Source: Microcoleus sp. FACHB-61 (GTDB taxonomy: Bacteria > Cyanobacteriota > Cyanobacteriia > Cyanobacteriales > Microcoleaceae). From it: a DNA stretch of 64,000 nucleotides. Below the pieces are notes generated by a model. It had not been told where the DNA came from. It worked only from the letters and a program-made list of their open reading frames with translations, and did not search any database. The stretch spans positions 1 through 64,000 of the forward strand of contig JACJNY010000040.1 of the NCBI GenBank assembly GCA_014695295.1. The letters run 5' to 3'. Positions 9,586 through 19,664 of the stretch are shown here, one piece after another. How positions within the stretch are numbered: position 1 is the stretch's first letter; the number at the start of each line of letters is the position of its first letter. The position numbers were made by a program, and so were the translations under genes.

Positions 9586-10158
9586 ATGGTACAAGCACCT
9601 CAAAAAACAATCACCCTCGACGAGTTTTTGCAACTCCCAGAAACCAAACCCGCTAGCGAATACATCAAAGGTGCGATCGTACAAAAACCTATGCCGCAAG
9701 GAAAACACAGCAAACTACAAGGCAGACTCGTAACAGTCACCAACGACATCGCAGAGAAACCGCAAATTGCCCTAGCCCTACCAGAACTTCGCTGCACGTT
9801 TGGCGGACGTTCTATTGTTCCCGATGTCGCCATTTTTGTTTGGAATCGCATTCCCCTAGACGCTGACGGCGAAATTGCCCATACATTTAATGCTCACCCA
9901 GACTGGACAATAGAAATTTTGTCCCCAGCCCAAAGCCAAACCAAAGTCACAAACAATATTTTGCACTGTTTGAATGCCGGTTGTCAGATGGGTTGGTTGC
10001 TCGATCCCGATGAAAAAAACATTTTAGCCTATCCCGCAAGGCAGCAGCCTATTTCCTTGCAAGAACCAACAGATATACTTCCAATGCCCAATTTTATGCC
10101 GGAAATGCAGTTGACTTTAGGCGAAGTTTTTGGCTGGCTCAAACCAGGGAATATTTAA
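9586..10158 (+). CDS. Uma2-family (DUF820) putative PD-(D/E)XK endonuclease
   Basis: A 190-residue protein starting at ATG 9586; an upstream TTG at 9499 in the same frame lacks family similarity. LDEFLQLPETKPASEYIKG is the usual N-terminal signature. VPDVAIF, followed by WTIEILSPAQSQTKVTNN, supplies the acidic residues and lysine expected of this nuclease fold. GWLLDPDEKNI is also typical. Uma2 proteins are extremely numerous in filamentous cyanobacteria and their biological role is unsettled. The gene is on the opposite strand between livH and livM, so it is probably a mobile insertion into the transporter operon. Confidence 0.8.
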   Translation: MVQAPQKTITLDEFLQLPETKPASEYIKGAIVQKPMPQGKHSKLQGRLVTVTNDIAEKPQIALALPELRCTFGGRSIVPDVAIFVWNRIPLDADGEIAHTFNAHPDWTIEILSPAQSQTKVTNNILHCLNAGCQMGWLLDPDEKNILAYPARQQPISLQEPTDILPMPNFMPEMQLTLGEVFGWLKPGNI

Positions 10159-10287
10159 AACGTAAACCTAAAACGTAAAACGCGATCGCTTTTAGTGCCC
10201 CGACTTCTTTAGGAAGTCCGGCATCTGGGTGTGCTGTTTCTTTAGGTCTACTTAAATGTCTATTGCCATTACTTAAACCCTGCAATT

Positions 10288-11364
10288 TCAAACCTTCTCC
10301 TGAACATTCTCGCCCAACAAACCCCCTGGCCGAAAAGCCAAAATCACCACCAAAACCCCAAACACCCAAGCATTAGTCCAGCGGCTTGACAAATACTGAT
10401 CGCTCAAAGACGAAAGCAACCCAATCAAAACCCCCCCCAACATCGCCCCGACAATATTGCCAATCCCCCCCAAAACCGCCGCAGTAAAAGCCCTCAAACC
10501 CGCCGTAAACCCCATCGTAAAAACAATAGTATTGTTGTACAAACCAACCAAAATCCCAGCCGAACCCGCCAAAGCTCCCCCAATCAAAAAAGTCAGAGCA
10601 ATAATCTGATCCACATTAATCCCCATAATTTTAGCAGCATCGCGGCTTTGAGCAGTTGCCCGCATCGCCTTTCCCAGACGAGTGTATTGCACAAACACAT
10701 GAAGCAAAACCATCAATACAACCGCCACCACCAACACAATTAAATCTTTAGTAGTAAATACAATACTCGTTTGAATTCCCAAAGCTTTGAAAATATCAAC
10801 TCGCGGTAACAAATCGGGAAAGCTTTTCGGAGCCGCAGAATTAGAACCCATTATCGGAATAAAAGCTTTCAATCCTCCCCAAAACAGCCCCATATTTTGA
10901 AAAATAAAAGAAACTCCAATTGCCGAAATTAAAGGAGCTAAACGAGGAGCATTTCGCAAAGGTCGATAAGCATACTTTTCCACAACAATATTCAGCCCAG
11001 CACAAAACACCGAACATACAATTAAAGCGACTAACATCACTGGTATAGCAGTACCTAAAGATGCGCCGTCTTGAATGCCAAAAGCCCCGAACACGGTTAG
11101 GGAAGCAAAAGCGCCCAACATATACAAATCGCCGTGAGCAAAATTGATTAACTCAATAATGCCATAAACCATAGTGTAACCCAAAGCAATAATTGCAATC
11201 AGCGCGCCGTTGACAAGACCAACTAATAATTGTTGGATAAAAACTTCAGGATTGCTGACTATTTCTCCAACGATTTTTGGCAAATCCAATCCTGCGATCG
11301 GGCCTAATAGCAAAACTATATAAACTACACCTAGATATAAGAGAATACTTTTCCAGTTCTTCAT
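10288..11364 (-). CDS. livH: Branched-chain/neutral amino-acid ABC transporter permease, LivH type (NatD-like)
   Basis: A 358-residue membrane permease with about eight hydrophobic segments. Signatures are [54 protein letters not shown] (the ATPase-coupling loop) and [17 protein letters not shown]. It forms the membrane channel with LivM and receives substrate from LivK. The start is ATG 11364, and its leader is a run of GGGAATT heptads separating it by 226 bases from livK. The C-terminus [12 protein letters not shown] is normal. Confidence 0.9.
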   Translation of the reverse strand: MKNWKSILLYLGVVYIVLLLGPIAGLDLPKIVGEIVSNPEVFIQQLLVGLVNGALIAIIALGYTMVYGIIELINFAHGDLYMLGAFASLTVFGAFGIQDGASLGTAIPVMLVALIVCSVFCAGLNIVVEKYAYRPLRNAPRLAPLISAIGVSFIFQNMGLFWGGLKAFIPIMGSNSAAPKSFPDLLPRVDIFKALGIQTSIVFTTKDLIVLVVAVVLMVLLHVFVQYTRLGKAMRATAQSRDAAKIMGINVDQIIALTFLIGGALAGSAGILVGLYNNTIVFTMGFTAGLRAFTAAVLGGIGNIVGAMLGGVLIGLLSSLSDQYLSSRWTNAWVFGVLVVILAFRPGGLLGENVQEKV

Positions 11365-11371
11365 GTTTTTG

Positions 11372-11462
11372 AGTAATTGGGAATTGGGAATTGGGAATTG
11401 GGAATCGGGAATGGGGAATTGGGAATTGGGAATCGGGAATTGGGAATCGAGAATTGGGCATG
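11372..11462. repeat. GGGAATT/GGGAATC heptad repeat in the livK-livH spacer
   Basis: About a dozen imperfect copies of TTGGGAA(T/C) run across these 91 bases, immediately upstream of the livH start. Such strings arise by slippage and are common between genes of filamentous cyanobacteria. On the minus strand they would form the untranslated leader of livH. Confidence 0.85.
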
Positions 11463-11590
11463 GGACATTGGAGAGAGAAGGAAAAAGGCATAATTTTTTA
11501 TTATCCCTTCTTCCTTCTTCCCGATATCCGTTACATTCGTTACATCCGTTATAAAATCCGTTGCCGAACTTCCCTCTTCCTTCTAATTAA

Positions 11591-12985
11591 TTATTCCGTC
11601 TTGAGCGGGCTCACGAACTCCCACTTGCCACCTTTAACAACATTTCCTGACATTGTAGTCAAGCTTGTGTCGCCATTGGTGTCAAAACTCCAAGTGCCGA
11701 GTACCCCGTTAAAATCTTTAGTTGCCAAGACAGCTTCGCGGATAGCAGCGCGGTCATTTTTGCAAACTTTATTAATTGCGCCGATCGCAACTTTAGCAGC
11801 TTCATAAGCGTAAGCTGCATAAGCTTCCGGTTCAGCATTATATTTTGCCTTGTAACTTTCGTACCACTTCGCACCGGCACCAGTCAATTCTTGAGGAGGC
11901 AAGCCGCCAAAAGTAGCGTAAACTCCTTCGGCATCTTTGCCTCCGGCATCAATTAAAGCTTGGTCTTTGATGCCGTCCGGGCCCATGAATTTAACTGCCT
12001 CAGGCGTCATCCCGACATTTCTCATGTCTTTAATTATTTGTCCGGTGTTGCTCTGAGTAGTGCCACCGAAGTAAATCATGTCGGGATTTAAAGCTTTGAT
12101 CTTATTCATTAACGCCTTGTAGTCGCTAGCTTTAATATCAATTCCCTCTCTTCCGAGAACTTGAATTCCCAACTTTTTAGCAGTTGCTTCAAAAACATCA
12201 GCGATGCCTTTGCCGTAGAGTTCTTGGTCGTCGAGAATGTAGACTTTTTGCACGCCTAAAGATTTCGCCCAGTTGCCAGCTACAGCTCCTTGAAGGTCGT
12301 CAGCGGGGACAACGCGGGTGAAATTGCGAGTGCCAGCGGGATAATAAACGTTAGGTTCTTTGGCTTCGCCTTTTCCTGGTTTAGTCAGTCCCGGATAAGT
12401 GTTGGCCGGACTGATCATGACGATGTTAGCTTGGTTGAGCACGGGAATGGAAAGTTTGGCGGCACCGGAGTTATAGTGACCTATGGCGGCAACTACCGAA
12501 CCGTCAGCGACAGCTTTGTTGGAGTTGGACGTTACTTGGGCCGGGTCCCATTTGCCGGCGGCGGCGGTGGCGTCATCGTAAACTTCGTATTGGATTTGGA
12601 TTTTGCCGTCGCAGGCTTTGGAGTCAGTTTCGGCAAGTGCTTGTTGGATGCCGTTGACCATTGTTTGAGATTGACCCAAGGCGCTGCCTGTCATCGGCAG
12701 CATGGAGACAATTTTGACAGTATTGGGGTCTCCGGCGCTGCTGACTGCGACGGGAGTGGCTGCGGGACTGGTTCCGGGGCTGCCTCCGGGAGTTGTGGCG
12801 GTCGGTGCTGGAGGATTTTGACAGCTAGCGCACAGAGAGGCTATTCCGGCGGCAAAAAGTAATTTCCGCAATCCTCCGACGCCGAGATTGTGTGTTGAGT
12901 TGATTTTTGGGGATGTGGCACTTTTGCCCCCTGACTTCTTGGAAAAGTTCATAGGTTGGTTTGTTTGTTGGTTGCGTTTTAGCAT
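11591..12985 (-). CDS. livK: Branched-chain/neutral amino-acid-binding lipoprotein, LivK type (NatB-like)
   Basis: A 464-residue periplasmic binding protein. The N-terminus is positively charged, followed by a hydrophobic stretch and the lipobox LCASC, so it is probably a lipoprotein. A Pro/Thr/Ser-rich linker comes next. The mature domain begins [18 protein letters not shown], and [15 protein letters not shown] and [17 protein letters not shown] are hallmarks of the Leu/Ile/Val-binding fold. A second in-frame ATG at 12952 (MNFSKK) could be the true start. It heads the transporter operon and lies 226 bases before livH. The substrate is inferred from family as hydrophobic or neutral amino acids. 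Urea (UrtA) is less likely. Confidence 0.85.
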   Translation of the reverse strand: MLKRNQQTNQPMNFSKKSGGKSATSPKINSTHNLGVGGLRKLLFAAGIASLCASCQNPPAPTATTPGGSPGTSPAATPVAVSSAGDPNTVKIVSMLPMTGSALGQSQTMVNGIQQALAETDSKACDGKIQIQYEVYDDATAAAGKWDPAQVTSNSNKAVADGSVVAAIGHYNSGAAKLSIPVLNQANIVMISPANTYPGLTKPGKGEAKEPNVYYPAGTRNFTRVVPADDLQGAVAGNWAKSLGVQKVYILDDQELYGKGIADVFEATAKKLGIQVLGREGIDIKASDYKALMNKIKALNPDMIYFGGTTQSNTGQIIKDMRNVGMTPEAVKFMGPDGIKDQALIDAGGKDAEGVYATFGGLPPQELTGAGAKWYESYKAKYNAEPEAYAAYAYEAAKVAIGAINKVCKNDRAAIREAVLATKDFNGVLGTWSFDTNGDTSLTTMSGNVVKGGKWEFVSPLKTE

Positions 12986-13376
12986 ATTTCCACTGTTTTA
13001 AGTATGTAGTCAAGGGTTAGCACAAATTTTCAAATTTTAGACCAACTTTTAAAGATATACCGCTGCAACAAGCTGTTTCTCTCGTTTTCTATCGTTGCCC
13101 GGCTCTGTTTCTCGTTCCCCGGCTCTGCCGGGGAATGCCTACCGGGAGGCTCGGCTTCCAGCTCACGAGGCAGAGCAAGAGTGAAATGGGTTTGCAGGCA
13201 GAGCGTGGGAACCAGTTAAAACCAGTTAAACCAGTTAAAATTTAAAAGAGAAAGGAAAATACAGATTTCCTTTCCCTTTTTCAACCCCCCAGCGTCAAAT
13301 CAGCTTGATTGCAAAATCAAAGATGAATCCCTTTTTTCCTGTCAGCGATCGGCACTAAAATATTCATAATTAATCA
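12986..13376. repeat. Intergenic region with an inverted GGCTCTGCC-type repeat
   Basis: No gene seen. Bases 13085-13215 hold a dispersed palindromic element: CGTTCCCCGGCTCTGCCGGGG, then GAGGCTCGGCTTC, GAGGCAGAGC and GGCAGAGCGTGGGAACC, which are mutually inverted. The remainder is A/T-rich; it should contain the livK promoter on the left and the 3' end of nadR on the right. Confidence 0.65.
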
Positions 13377-14363
13377 TTACTCTAGCTCCTTTAACGCTTC
13401 AAACACCAACACTGAATCGATCGCCCGCAGAGCCTCCGACATTCGCAACTCGTGCGTTCCTCCCACAGTAATATACCGCTTTCCTTTCTTCTGAAGAACC
13501 TCAACAAACTGTTGGTGCATAGTCATTCGTAAATGTTCGCTTTCTCGCGTTCCATCCTGAACAAACCCGAAATCCGGCTGAGTCAAAATATACAAATCGT
13601 AGCGGCGGCTGTCTGCAATTTTCTCGACCATCGGGTGTTCCGAACCAACGTAACGTTTGTGCCAAATACAAGTAGCTAAGGGGTCTGTATCGCAGATAAT
13701 GACTTTGTTAGCGCGAGTAGCAATATCGTCTTCTATAGCAGCTTGTTTCTTGGCAATTTCTACAAATTCATAGCTGTCCCAAATTTCAGGATCGGGGGAA
13801 TATTGCCGACCTTCCCAGTAACACCTGCCGTATTCGGGAACCCAAGCAGTTTGGTAGTGCTGTGCGAGCGATCGTGCTAGGGTAGTTGTGCCGCTCGATT
13901 CTACACCCAGCACGCACACTCGTTTGGCAAAGTAGGCCTTGGCTGGGGGAGTCAGCATTTGCCAGTGTTCGGCTAGGTGCGATCGCAATTGTGTTCCAGA
14001 AATCGGGAATTTGAGCCGTTCGCGATCGACTGCACAGTGTTGAGATCCCATCAGTTTTGCCCAAGGTTCGCCGTAATCTTCTGAAGTAAAAGCGATATCG
14101 GGTTTTCGCCCGGAAAGCACCTCAAGAGTCCTCTGAGCCCAAGGTTCGAGGGCTTCCGGCAAATCGTCGAGCACTTCGATAACTTCTGCGTCGGGATGCA
14201 AAAACCGAATCCAGTCGGCTCTAACGCTTCCTGCAACTGCTTGATTTGTTTTGTAACAGGCGAGAACGATTAAACGGTCAACCTTTTTTTTAGCTTCTCG
14301 AATTAAGTAGTCGTGTCCTTTGTGGAAGGGGTAAAATTTGCCTACAGTAACACCGAGTATCAT
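13377..14363 (-). CDS. nadR: NadR-type bifunctional NMN adenylyltransferase / ribosylnicotinamide kinase
   Basis: A 328-residue cytosolic protein of NAD salvage. The first half is a nucleotidyltransferase: GKFYPFHKGHDYLI contains the HxGH-type motif that joins NMN to AMP. The second half is a kinase-like P-loop domain beginning VCVLGVESSGTTTLARSLA, which would phosphorylate nicotinamide riboside. The usual P-loop lysine is threonine here, as in some NadR relatives I recall. No DNA-binding domain precedes the enzyme part. ATG 14363 overlaps the pnuC stop as ATGA, so the two are translationally coupled. A longer reading to 14744 would overlay pnuC in another frame and is rejected. Confidence 0.85.
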   Translation of the reverse strand: MILGVTVGKFYPFHKGHDYLIREAKKKVDRLIVLACYKTNQAVAGSVRADWIRFLHPDAEVIEVLDDLPEALEPWAQRTLEVLSGRKPDIAFTSEDYGEPWAKLMGSQHCAVDRERLKFPISGTQLRSHLAEHWQMLTPPAKAYFAKRVCVLGVESSGTTTLARSLAQHYQTAWVPEYGRCYWEGRQYSPDPEIWDSYEFVEIAKKQAAIEDDIATRANKVIICDTDPLATCIWHKRYVGSEHPMVEKIADSRRYDLYILTQPDFGFVQDGTRESEHLRMTMHQQFVEVLQKKGKRYITVGGTHELRMSEALRAIDSVLVFEALKELE

Positions 14364-15031
14364 AAAGATTGCTGCTTTTTTAACTTTTGTTCCGAGTAAA
14401 TCCGCTGAAAATTTTGCAGTCCGTAAATTGCCATCAACCAAAATATCGCGTACAAAATACTCGTCAGATATAGCCCGCGCGAGGCATACAAGGGAACGTA
14501 AATCGTGTCTGCAACAATCCACAAATACCAGCTTTCGAGATAGCGTTCCATCATGTACAACTGGGCTATCGCGCTTAAGATGGTGGTCAGGGCATCCCAA
14601 AATGGTGCTGCACCGCCCAAATATACTAATACTGTTCGCAAGCCAAATACGCCAACTGTAACTAAGACTGCGGTGAGGATGAGCCAGCGTTGGTTCATGC
14701 GACATACAGGTTTTTCTGTGCTGTTTTCGCCACCCCGCAGCCAAATATAAATTGCTTGCAAGCTCGTGATTAAATAGAAAGATTGAAGCGCAACTTCGCC
14801 GTAAAGTTTAACTTGATAAAACACCGCAGCGTAGGCGATAACTCCGATTAAGCCGATCCACCAGCCTAGGGGATTGTTTTTAGCAAGCAGCCAAACGCTC
14901 CAAGCAGAAGCGATCGCGGCTATCGCTTCGATTAAGTCGAGTTGGATAGGGACAAACCGCTGCACTGAAAGCAGGATCACGAAGATGCTTGCTGCGGAGC
15001 CGATTAAGTTCGGCAGGTTCGCTTTTTTCAT
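14360..15031 (-). CDS. pnuC: PnuC nicotinamide riboside transporter
   Basis: A 223-residue membrane protein with about seven helices. Family signatures include LLAKNNPLGWWIGLIGV near residue 50, FYLITSLQAIYIWLRGG and YLESWYLWIVADTIYVPLY. PnuC brings nicotinamide riboside across the inner membrane by facilitated diffusion, driven by phosphorylation inside. The coupled nadR gene supplies that kinase, so the two make a complete uptake-and-capture route to NAD. It lies 21 bases downstream of the flavoprotein gene, probably in the same transcript. Confidence 0.9.
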   Translation of the reverse strand: MKKANLPNLIGSAASIFVILLSVQRFVPIQLDLIEAIAAIASAWSVWLLAKNNPLGWWIGLIGVIAYAAVFYQVKLYGEVALQSFYLITSLQAIYIWLRGGENSTEKPVCRMNQRWLILTAVLVTVGVFGLRTVLVYLGGAAPFWDALTTILSAIAQLYMMERYLESWYLWIVADTIYVPLYASRGLYLTSILYAIFWLMAIYGLQNFQRIYSEQKLKKQQSL

Positions 15032-15052
15032 GGCAATCCCTATCTCGGCTGG

Positions 15053-16504
15053 CTATATGGACTGCGAAATCAAATCCGAATCCTTCTTTTCTTTTGAGCG
15101 ATCGACACTAAAGTCTTCATAGTACGATCGCTCAGTATTCACATCCCACAAATCGTGCTTTTCGCCGAGAATATTTCTCACAGCCAGCATCCCCGTCAGC
15201 ATGGAATGGTCTTGGTTGTTGTATCGGTGCATACCGTTTCGCCCGATCGTCTGCAAATTCTCCATTCCCTTCAAAAAACCTTCAAGTACCTGCAAGTGTC
15301 CTCGATATTCGGCATCGTACACGGGATAAGCCTTGGGCTGCCGTATGACAACTCCATCTTCAACATCGGCAGTTGTTGCTAAACCCAAACCCACCAACTC
15401 GCGAGTTGCTAATTCGACAAGTTCGGCGTCCGACATTTCCCAAATCTCGTCGCCTACGCTACAGAAATATTCCATTCCTAAACAACTTTTGTTGGCGTCG
15501 GGAACTAAAGCGGCGCTCCAATTCTTAAAGTTTTGAATTCGTCCCACTTTGACTTCGGGAGAGTGAATGTAAATCCAGTTGTCAGGAAACAAATCCTTGC
15601 GATCGACAATCAGCGATACAATCAAAAAATCTCGATATTTGAGCGATCGCGCGGCGTGCAATACCTCTTCGGGGGGCTGCGGTTTCATTCTTGCTACCAG
15701 CGCCGATATCGGCATACTCGTAATGAAATTATCTGCCGAATATTGAACTAATTCTCCGTTTTGCTCCGCCGTAATACTTTTAATCTTATTACCTTCACGC
15801 TCAAAGCTAATGACTTTAGTATCCAGATAAACTTTGCCGTCTTTATTCTCCACAGCTTCCGCGAACTTTTCCCACATCATCCCCGGTCCCAAAGCCGGAT
15901 AATCAAACTCTTTGATTAATGTTTTAGTGTCGTTGCTGCCAAACAAAGCATTAATAATTGCAGTCGTCAGCGACAATCCTTTAATCCGCTGCGCCGCCCA
16001 ATCTGCTTGAATTTCCGAACAAGGAATGCCCCAAACTTTTTCAGTGTAAGTCTTAAAAAATGTTTTATACAAGCGTTCGCCAAAACGATTGATCACCCAC
16101 TGTTCAAAAGTTTTTTCTTCCGTAAGCGGCCAAATTCTCACTTTCAGATAACTCAAAATAATCAGCGTACTCTCAATTATCCCCAAATTAAAGAGAGTAT
16201 TGAAAGCACTGATCGGATAGTTGAAAAATTTACCTCTATAAAAAATTCGCGACAATCGTGGCACTTTAATAAACTCATTTCCCAGTACCTCTTGCCACAA
16301 CTGCTGCACGGCTTCAACTTTAGTATAAAAGCGGTGGCCGCCAATGTCGAAACGATAGCCTTTGTAGGTTTCTGTGCGAGCTATTCCCCCAACTTTATCA
16401 CCTTTTTCGAGTACAACAGGGATGATCCCTTGCTTGACTAGCTCGTAGGCAGCAGTCAAGCCCGCAGGGCCTGCACCGACGATCGCAACAGGATAATGTT
16501 TCAC
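15053..16504 (-). CDS. FAD-dependent oxidoreductase related to UDP-galactopyranose mutase
   Basis: A 483-residue flavoprotein. AIVGAGPAGLTAAYELVKQG is the dinucleotide-binding motif, followed by VLEKGDKVGGIARTE and RFDIGGHRFYTK, typical of the UDP-galactopyranose mutase/protoporphyrinogen-oxidase-like group (COG1232). EKVWGIPCSEIQADWAAQRI and the C-terminal NLQTIGRNGMHRYNNQDHSM, which closes over FAD, are also characteristic. Members rearrange or oxidise sugar nucleotides for surface polysaccharides. The neighbouring GT2 gene supports a role in cell-surface glycan synthesis, but the substrate is unknown. Confidence 0.8.
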   Translation of the reverse strand: MKHYPVAIVGAGPAGLTAAYELVKQGIIPVVLEKGDKVGGIARTETYKGYRFDIGGHRFYTKVEAVQQLWQEVLGNEFIKVPRLSRIFYRGKFFNYPISAFNTLFNLGIIESTLIILSYLKVRIWPLTEEKTFEQWVINRFGERLYKTFFKTYTEKVWGIPCSEIQADWAAQRIKGLSLTTAIINALFGSNDTKTLIKEFDYPALGPGMMWEKFAEAVENKDGKVYLDTKVISFEREGNKIKSITAEQNGELVQYSADNFITSMPISALVARMKPQPPEEVLHAARSLKYRDFLIVSLIVDRKDLFPDNWIYIHSPEVKVGRIQNFKNWSAALVPDANKSCLGMEYFCSVGDEIWEMSDAELVELATRELVGLGLATTADVEDGVVIRQPKAYPVYDAEYRGHLQVLEGFLKGMENLQTIGRNGMHRYNNQDHSMLTGMLAVRNILGEKHDLWDVNTERSYYEDFSVDRSKEKKDSDLISQSI

Positions 16505-16631
16505 TCAGCCTACCTCCAGCTTTTTTATCGAACCATACAATTATTTATAACTTGTCAAAGTTATAGATGCACCCGTGAATACCCTGAGAACCTATTGAGC
16601 TGCCGGATTTTGAAGGACAATTTGCCTTGAT

Positions 16632-17666
16632 TTATTGAGCGGATACTGGCAAGCTAACTTTGCCAGTCAAGGGCTTTTTTTGGTATAAGTAGCGACCAGT
16701 GCCGATCGCAAATGCTAGTCCGCTGTAAAAGTAGAAAAGCCAGTGCCAAGGAATTGTTTTCAGGGCAAATACGATACCGTGTTTACGGTGAAAAAATTGG
16801 TAAAGCGGTGCATTAATTGCTACCAGTGGTATTGCCAGCAAGCCAGCCAGTAGCAGAAAGCTCACCGACCAGCACGTCCCCAAAACTGCCAGCAGCACTG
16901 CATAAGTTAAAATCACGCTGATGCGGTTTGAAACTTGCAAGTTGAGGTCGTTATTCAATTTGCGATCGCGCCAAATCAGTTCGGTCCAAGGCAGCGCTCG
17001 GTAGAAAAAGTCAGCTTTCACCATCCCCATCGGTTTCCACCGCTTTAAATGCTTCACCTGCAATGTTTTGCACAGCCGAATGTTATAACCTGCTTGTTTC
17101 AAACGGTAGCCGAACTCAATATCTTCGATCGAAGCTTGGCGGTAACTCTCATTAAAGCCGCCCATCTGCAAAAAAATTTCCCGGCGAATCACTCCGCAAG
17201 CGCCCCAAAAAGTCGAAGCTTCTTCGTTACCTGTTTGGTGCACGTAGTGGTGCAGCAAGTTCCTGTACTGCGATAGAAAATCGGGATCTCCAGGAGCATC
17301 ATCGTAAGAGCCGATGAAAGCAGCTAAGTAAGGATTATTTTTGAACACCGATATCGCATAGCCCACAGCTTCTGGACAAACAGCGACATCAGCATCCACA
17401 AAAAACAGAATATCTCCCTTTGCAGCCTGGGCACCCAAATTCCTTGCTCGCGCTGGCCCCCCGCATTCGGGAATCCTAATGACTTTGGCGCCGAATTCAT
17501 TGGCCAGACGCCAGGAACCGTCGCTTTCGCCATCTGCTACTACAATAATCTCGATAGGTCTCGGCACAGCTTGAGCCAGCTTTGACAAACAGGTGCGAAA
17601 GTAAGCGCCCCCGTTGTGGACTGGGATAATGACGGATACAGTGGGATCGGCGGTAGAAATCATCAC
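16632..17666 (-). CDS. Family 2 glycosyltransferase, membrane-anchored
   Basis: A 344-residue GT-A enzyme. VSVIIPVHNGGAYFRTCL, IIVVADGESDGS and ILFFVDADVAV supply the nucleotide-sugar and metal-binding DxD region within the first 110 residues. GGFNESYRQASIEDIEFGYR is the acceptor-side ED motif. Two hydrophobic segments near residues 240-300 anchor it in the membrane, a layout typical of enzymes that build exopolysaccharide or lipid-linked sugars at the inner face. Two adjacent ATG codons begin the gene. The linkage made cannot be read from the sequence. Confidence 0.85.
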   Translation of the reverse strand: MMISTADPTVSVIIPVHNGGAYFRTCLSKLAQAVPRPIEIIVVADGESDGSWRLANEFGAKVIRIPECGGPARARNLGAQAAKGDILFFVDADVAVCPEAVGYAISVFKNNPYLAAFIGSYDDAPGDPDFLSQYRNLLHHYVHQTGNEEASTFWGACGVIRREIFLQMGGFNESYRQASIEDIEFGYRLKQAGYNIRLCKTLQVKHLKRWKPMGMVKADFFYRALPWTELIWRDRKLNNDLNLQVSNRISVILTYAVLLAVLGTCWSVSFLLLAGLLAIPLVAINAPLYQFFHRKHGIVFALKTIPWHWLFYFYSGLAFAIGTGRYLYQKKPLTGKVSLPVSAQ

Positions 17667-18406
17667 CTAAATTGTTTAAATTGCAGGGGTAAAAATTTGC
17701 TTGAATTTTATTGGTGCTACTTTACGAAGGGTAAAATCAGCTCGACTTTTCTATTTATAACTCGATTTCTGTTTCAATTCAACTAAATTTTTTGCTGGCA
17801 TTCTCGATTGCCTTTTTTCCATTCATGCCTGTATTCTACGCCACATCTTGCTGAGACTGACCGGGTGCAGACAATAGCTTTACAAAATCTTTAAATATAT
17901 CCTTGTTTTTGTAAACCTGGGAAAAATACCCAACAGTATTTTTGGGCTGCTGTGTTGCACGCCACAACATTTTGAGTTTATAGTACGCGTAAGTAGGTAA
18001 GCGAAAACAAACCATAATATCTTGTATGGTCTTGTAGGGGATCGAAAGCGCCGATCTATACTAAGAGCCAGTTTAGGCCTGTAAAACCCGCCTCTCCCCA
18101 CGTTATGTTTATTTGTACTTAATTACTTCTCGTATAAAATAAGACATAGTTTATACGGAAAGCCATCGGCTCTCAGGGCTTGCCCGGTACAGTTTCTTTT
18201 ACGGACCTGATCCGCGAGTGACTCCTCCACCCAGTCTGTATCCCGACTGCGGTGTTAATCTACATTTAATGAGTTTTGGCAATATATTTAAAATATACAT
18301 CTTAAAATTTCCGACGGTGTACGATCGAGCTTTGGTGATTTGCTAACATACCCTTAGCTAGCTCCCTTTGAGCCAAAACGTTTACATAAACAAGTTTTGA
18401 TATTAC
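17667..18406. other. Intergenic region, mostly empty, with one possible gene remnant
   Basis: About 740 bases separate two divergent glycosyltransferase loci. Apart from a 59-codon minus-strand reading frame at 17836-18015, I see no gene. The stretch 18170-18250 is markedly G/C-richer than its surroundings (GGGCTTGCCCGG and neighbours) and could be structured, but I cannot assign it to any RNA family. Confidence 0.5.
17836..18015 (-). pseudogene. Possible C-terminal remnant of an unidentified gene
   Basis: A 59-codon frame beginning MVCFRLPTYAYYKLKML and ending APGQSQQDVA. Its basic/aromatic composition with KNTVGYFSQVYKNKDIFKDF looks protein-like rather than random. An overlapping frame shares part of the region, and upstream similarity appears to continue in another frame, suggesting a frameshifted remnant. 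Function unknown. Confidence 0.25.
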
Positions 18407-19506
18407 ATTAACACATCCCAAAAAACTTTAAATCAGCCTTTAGTTTCAGTCATCATACCAGCTTTCAACGCTGAAAATTTTCTGGCTAAAACATTAGAAT
18501 TTGTTTGATATCAAACTTATCAAAACATAGAAGTTTTAGTGGTTGACGACGGCTCTACAGATACAACAGCCGAAATCGTCAAATCTTTTGCTCAAAAAAT
18601 AGCCGAGTCAGCTTATTCCAACAGTCAATTGCTGGCGCCGCCGCCGCTCGCAACCTAGCCATTGAAAAATCAAAAGGCGAATATATTGCTCCCATCGATG
18701 CCGACGATATTTGGTATCCGCACAACCTAGAAAAACAAGTAAAATGCTTGACTTCCTCAGCATCATCTGTCGGAGTTGTGTATTCGCGATCAGTTGATAT
18801 AAATGAAAAAGACCTGCTTATCGGTGGATTTTACAACTCCACCATCGAAGGAGAAGTTTACACAGCATTAGTTTATAAATATTTTATAGGCAATGCCAGC
18901 TCATCTCTGATCCGCCGCGTTTGTTTTGCAAAAGTCGGCGGTTACAACTGCAAACTTAAACTAGAAAACGCTCAAGGCTGCGAAGACTGGCAACTTCACC
19001 TCCGCATAGCCGAGCATTATCAATTTAAAGTAGTGCCAAAATATTTAGTTGGCTACCGACCTATTGCCAGCAGTATGTCTAGCAACTATGCAGCAACGGC
19101 AAAATCTCACTCTTTAATTATGGCAGATGTCCGGCAGCAACATCCCGAAATTCCCAGGAGCATTTATCGCTGGTCTGGCAGCAACTTTTACATTTACTTA
19201 GCTGTTAAAAGCAACCGCAGCGGCAATTACCGGAGTACATTATCTTGGCTGTATCGCTCTCTCAAAGAAGATTTATTAATGGCACTTTTGCGCCACAATT
19301 TTTATCTGCTGTCAATAGAAAGTATATTAAAAATAATAGTTTTACCGCCAACTGAATCAGGGTTAGAGTTAAAACAAGCATCAGAATCGAGTGAAGAAAC
19401 CACACTTGCTAGGATTGAGACGCGGACTAAGGCTCACAGAAGGTTGCCATCGCAGGTATACGAAATAATGCGATTCAACAGTTTAGGAAATCTAAAATCT
19501 AAATAA
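18407..19506 (+). pseudogene. Family 2 glycosyltransferase, broken by a stop and a frameshift
   Basis: The N-terminal GT2 signature PLVSVIIPAFNAENFLAKTL is followed by an in-frame TGA at 18506-18508, then by IEVLVVDDGSTDTTAEIVK. After the A-run near 18594-18599 the homologous frame shifts by one, continuing as AGAAAARNLAIEKSKGEY, IAPIDADDIWYPHNLEKQ and on to the stop at 19506. The start codon position is ATT at 18407, apparently a lost ATG. The 3' part (from 18748) is an open frame of 252 codons but lacks the nucleotide-binding half, so the gene should be inactive. Confidence 0.8.
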
Positions 19507-19517
19507 ACCCAACATTT

Positions 19518-19550
19518 AAAAACCCGGTTTTTTGAAGAAACCGGGTTTTT
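19518..19550. terminator. Bidirectional hairpin terminator between convergent genes
   Basis: A 13-bp perfect stem, AAAAACCCGGTTT at 19518-19530 and AAACCGGGTTTTT at 19538-19550, with a 7-base loop and T-run on both strands. It lies between the glycosyltransferase pseudogene and dps, which converge on it. Confidence 0.85.
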
Positions 19551-19664
19551 GAGGAAGCTAGAGGGCGTTTAATTTTGCCTGGTTGCTCGATCGACAATCA
19601 GGAAAGAGGGTTAAATAAAAAATATAAATTTTCCCTTCTTCCTTCTTCCGTCTACTTAATCTCT

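Noticed and set aside
12290-12862. 190-codon plus-strand frame
   Set aside because: It is antisense to livK, Gly/Val-rich, and without any family resemblance.
13377-14744. A 455-residue NadR with a long N-terminal extension
   Set aside because: The extra 127 residues overlie pnuC in another frame and look non-protein-like; ATG 14363 couples exactly with the pnuC stop.
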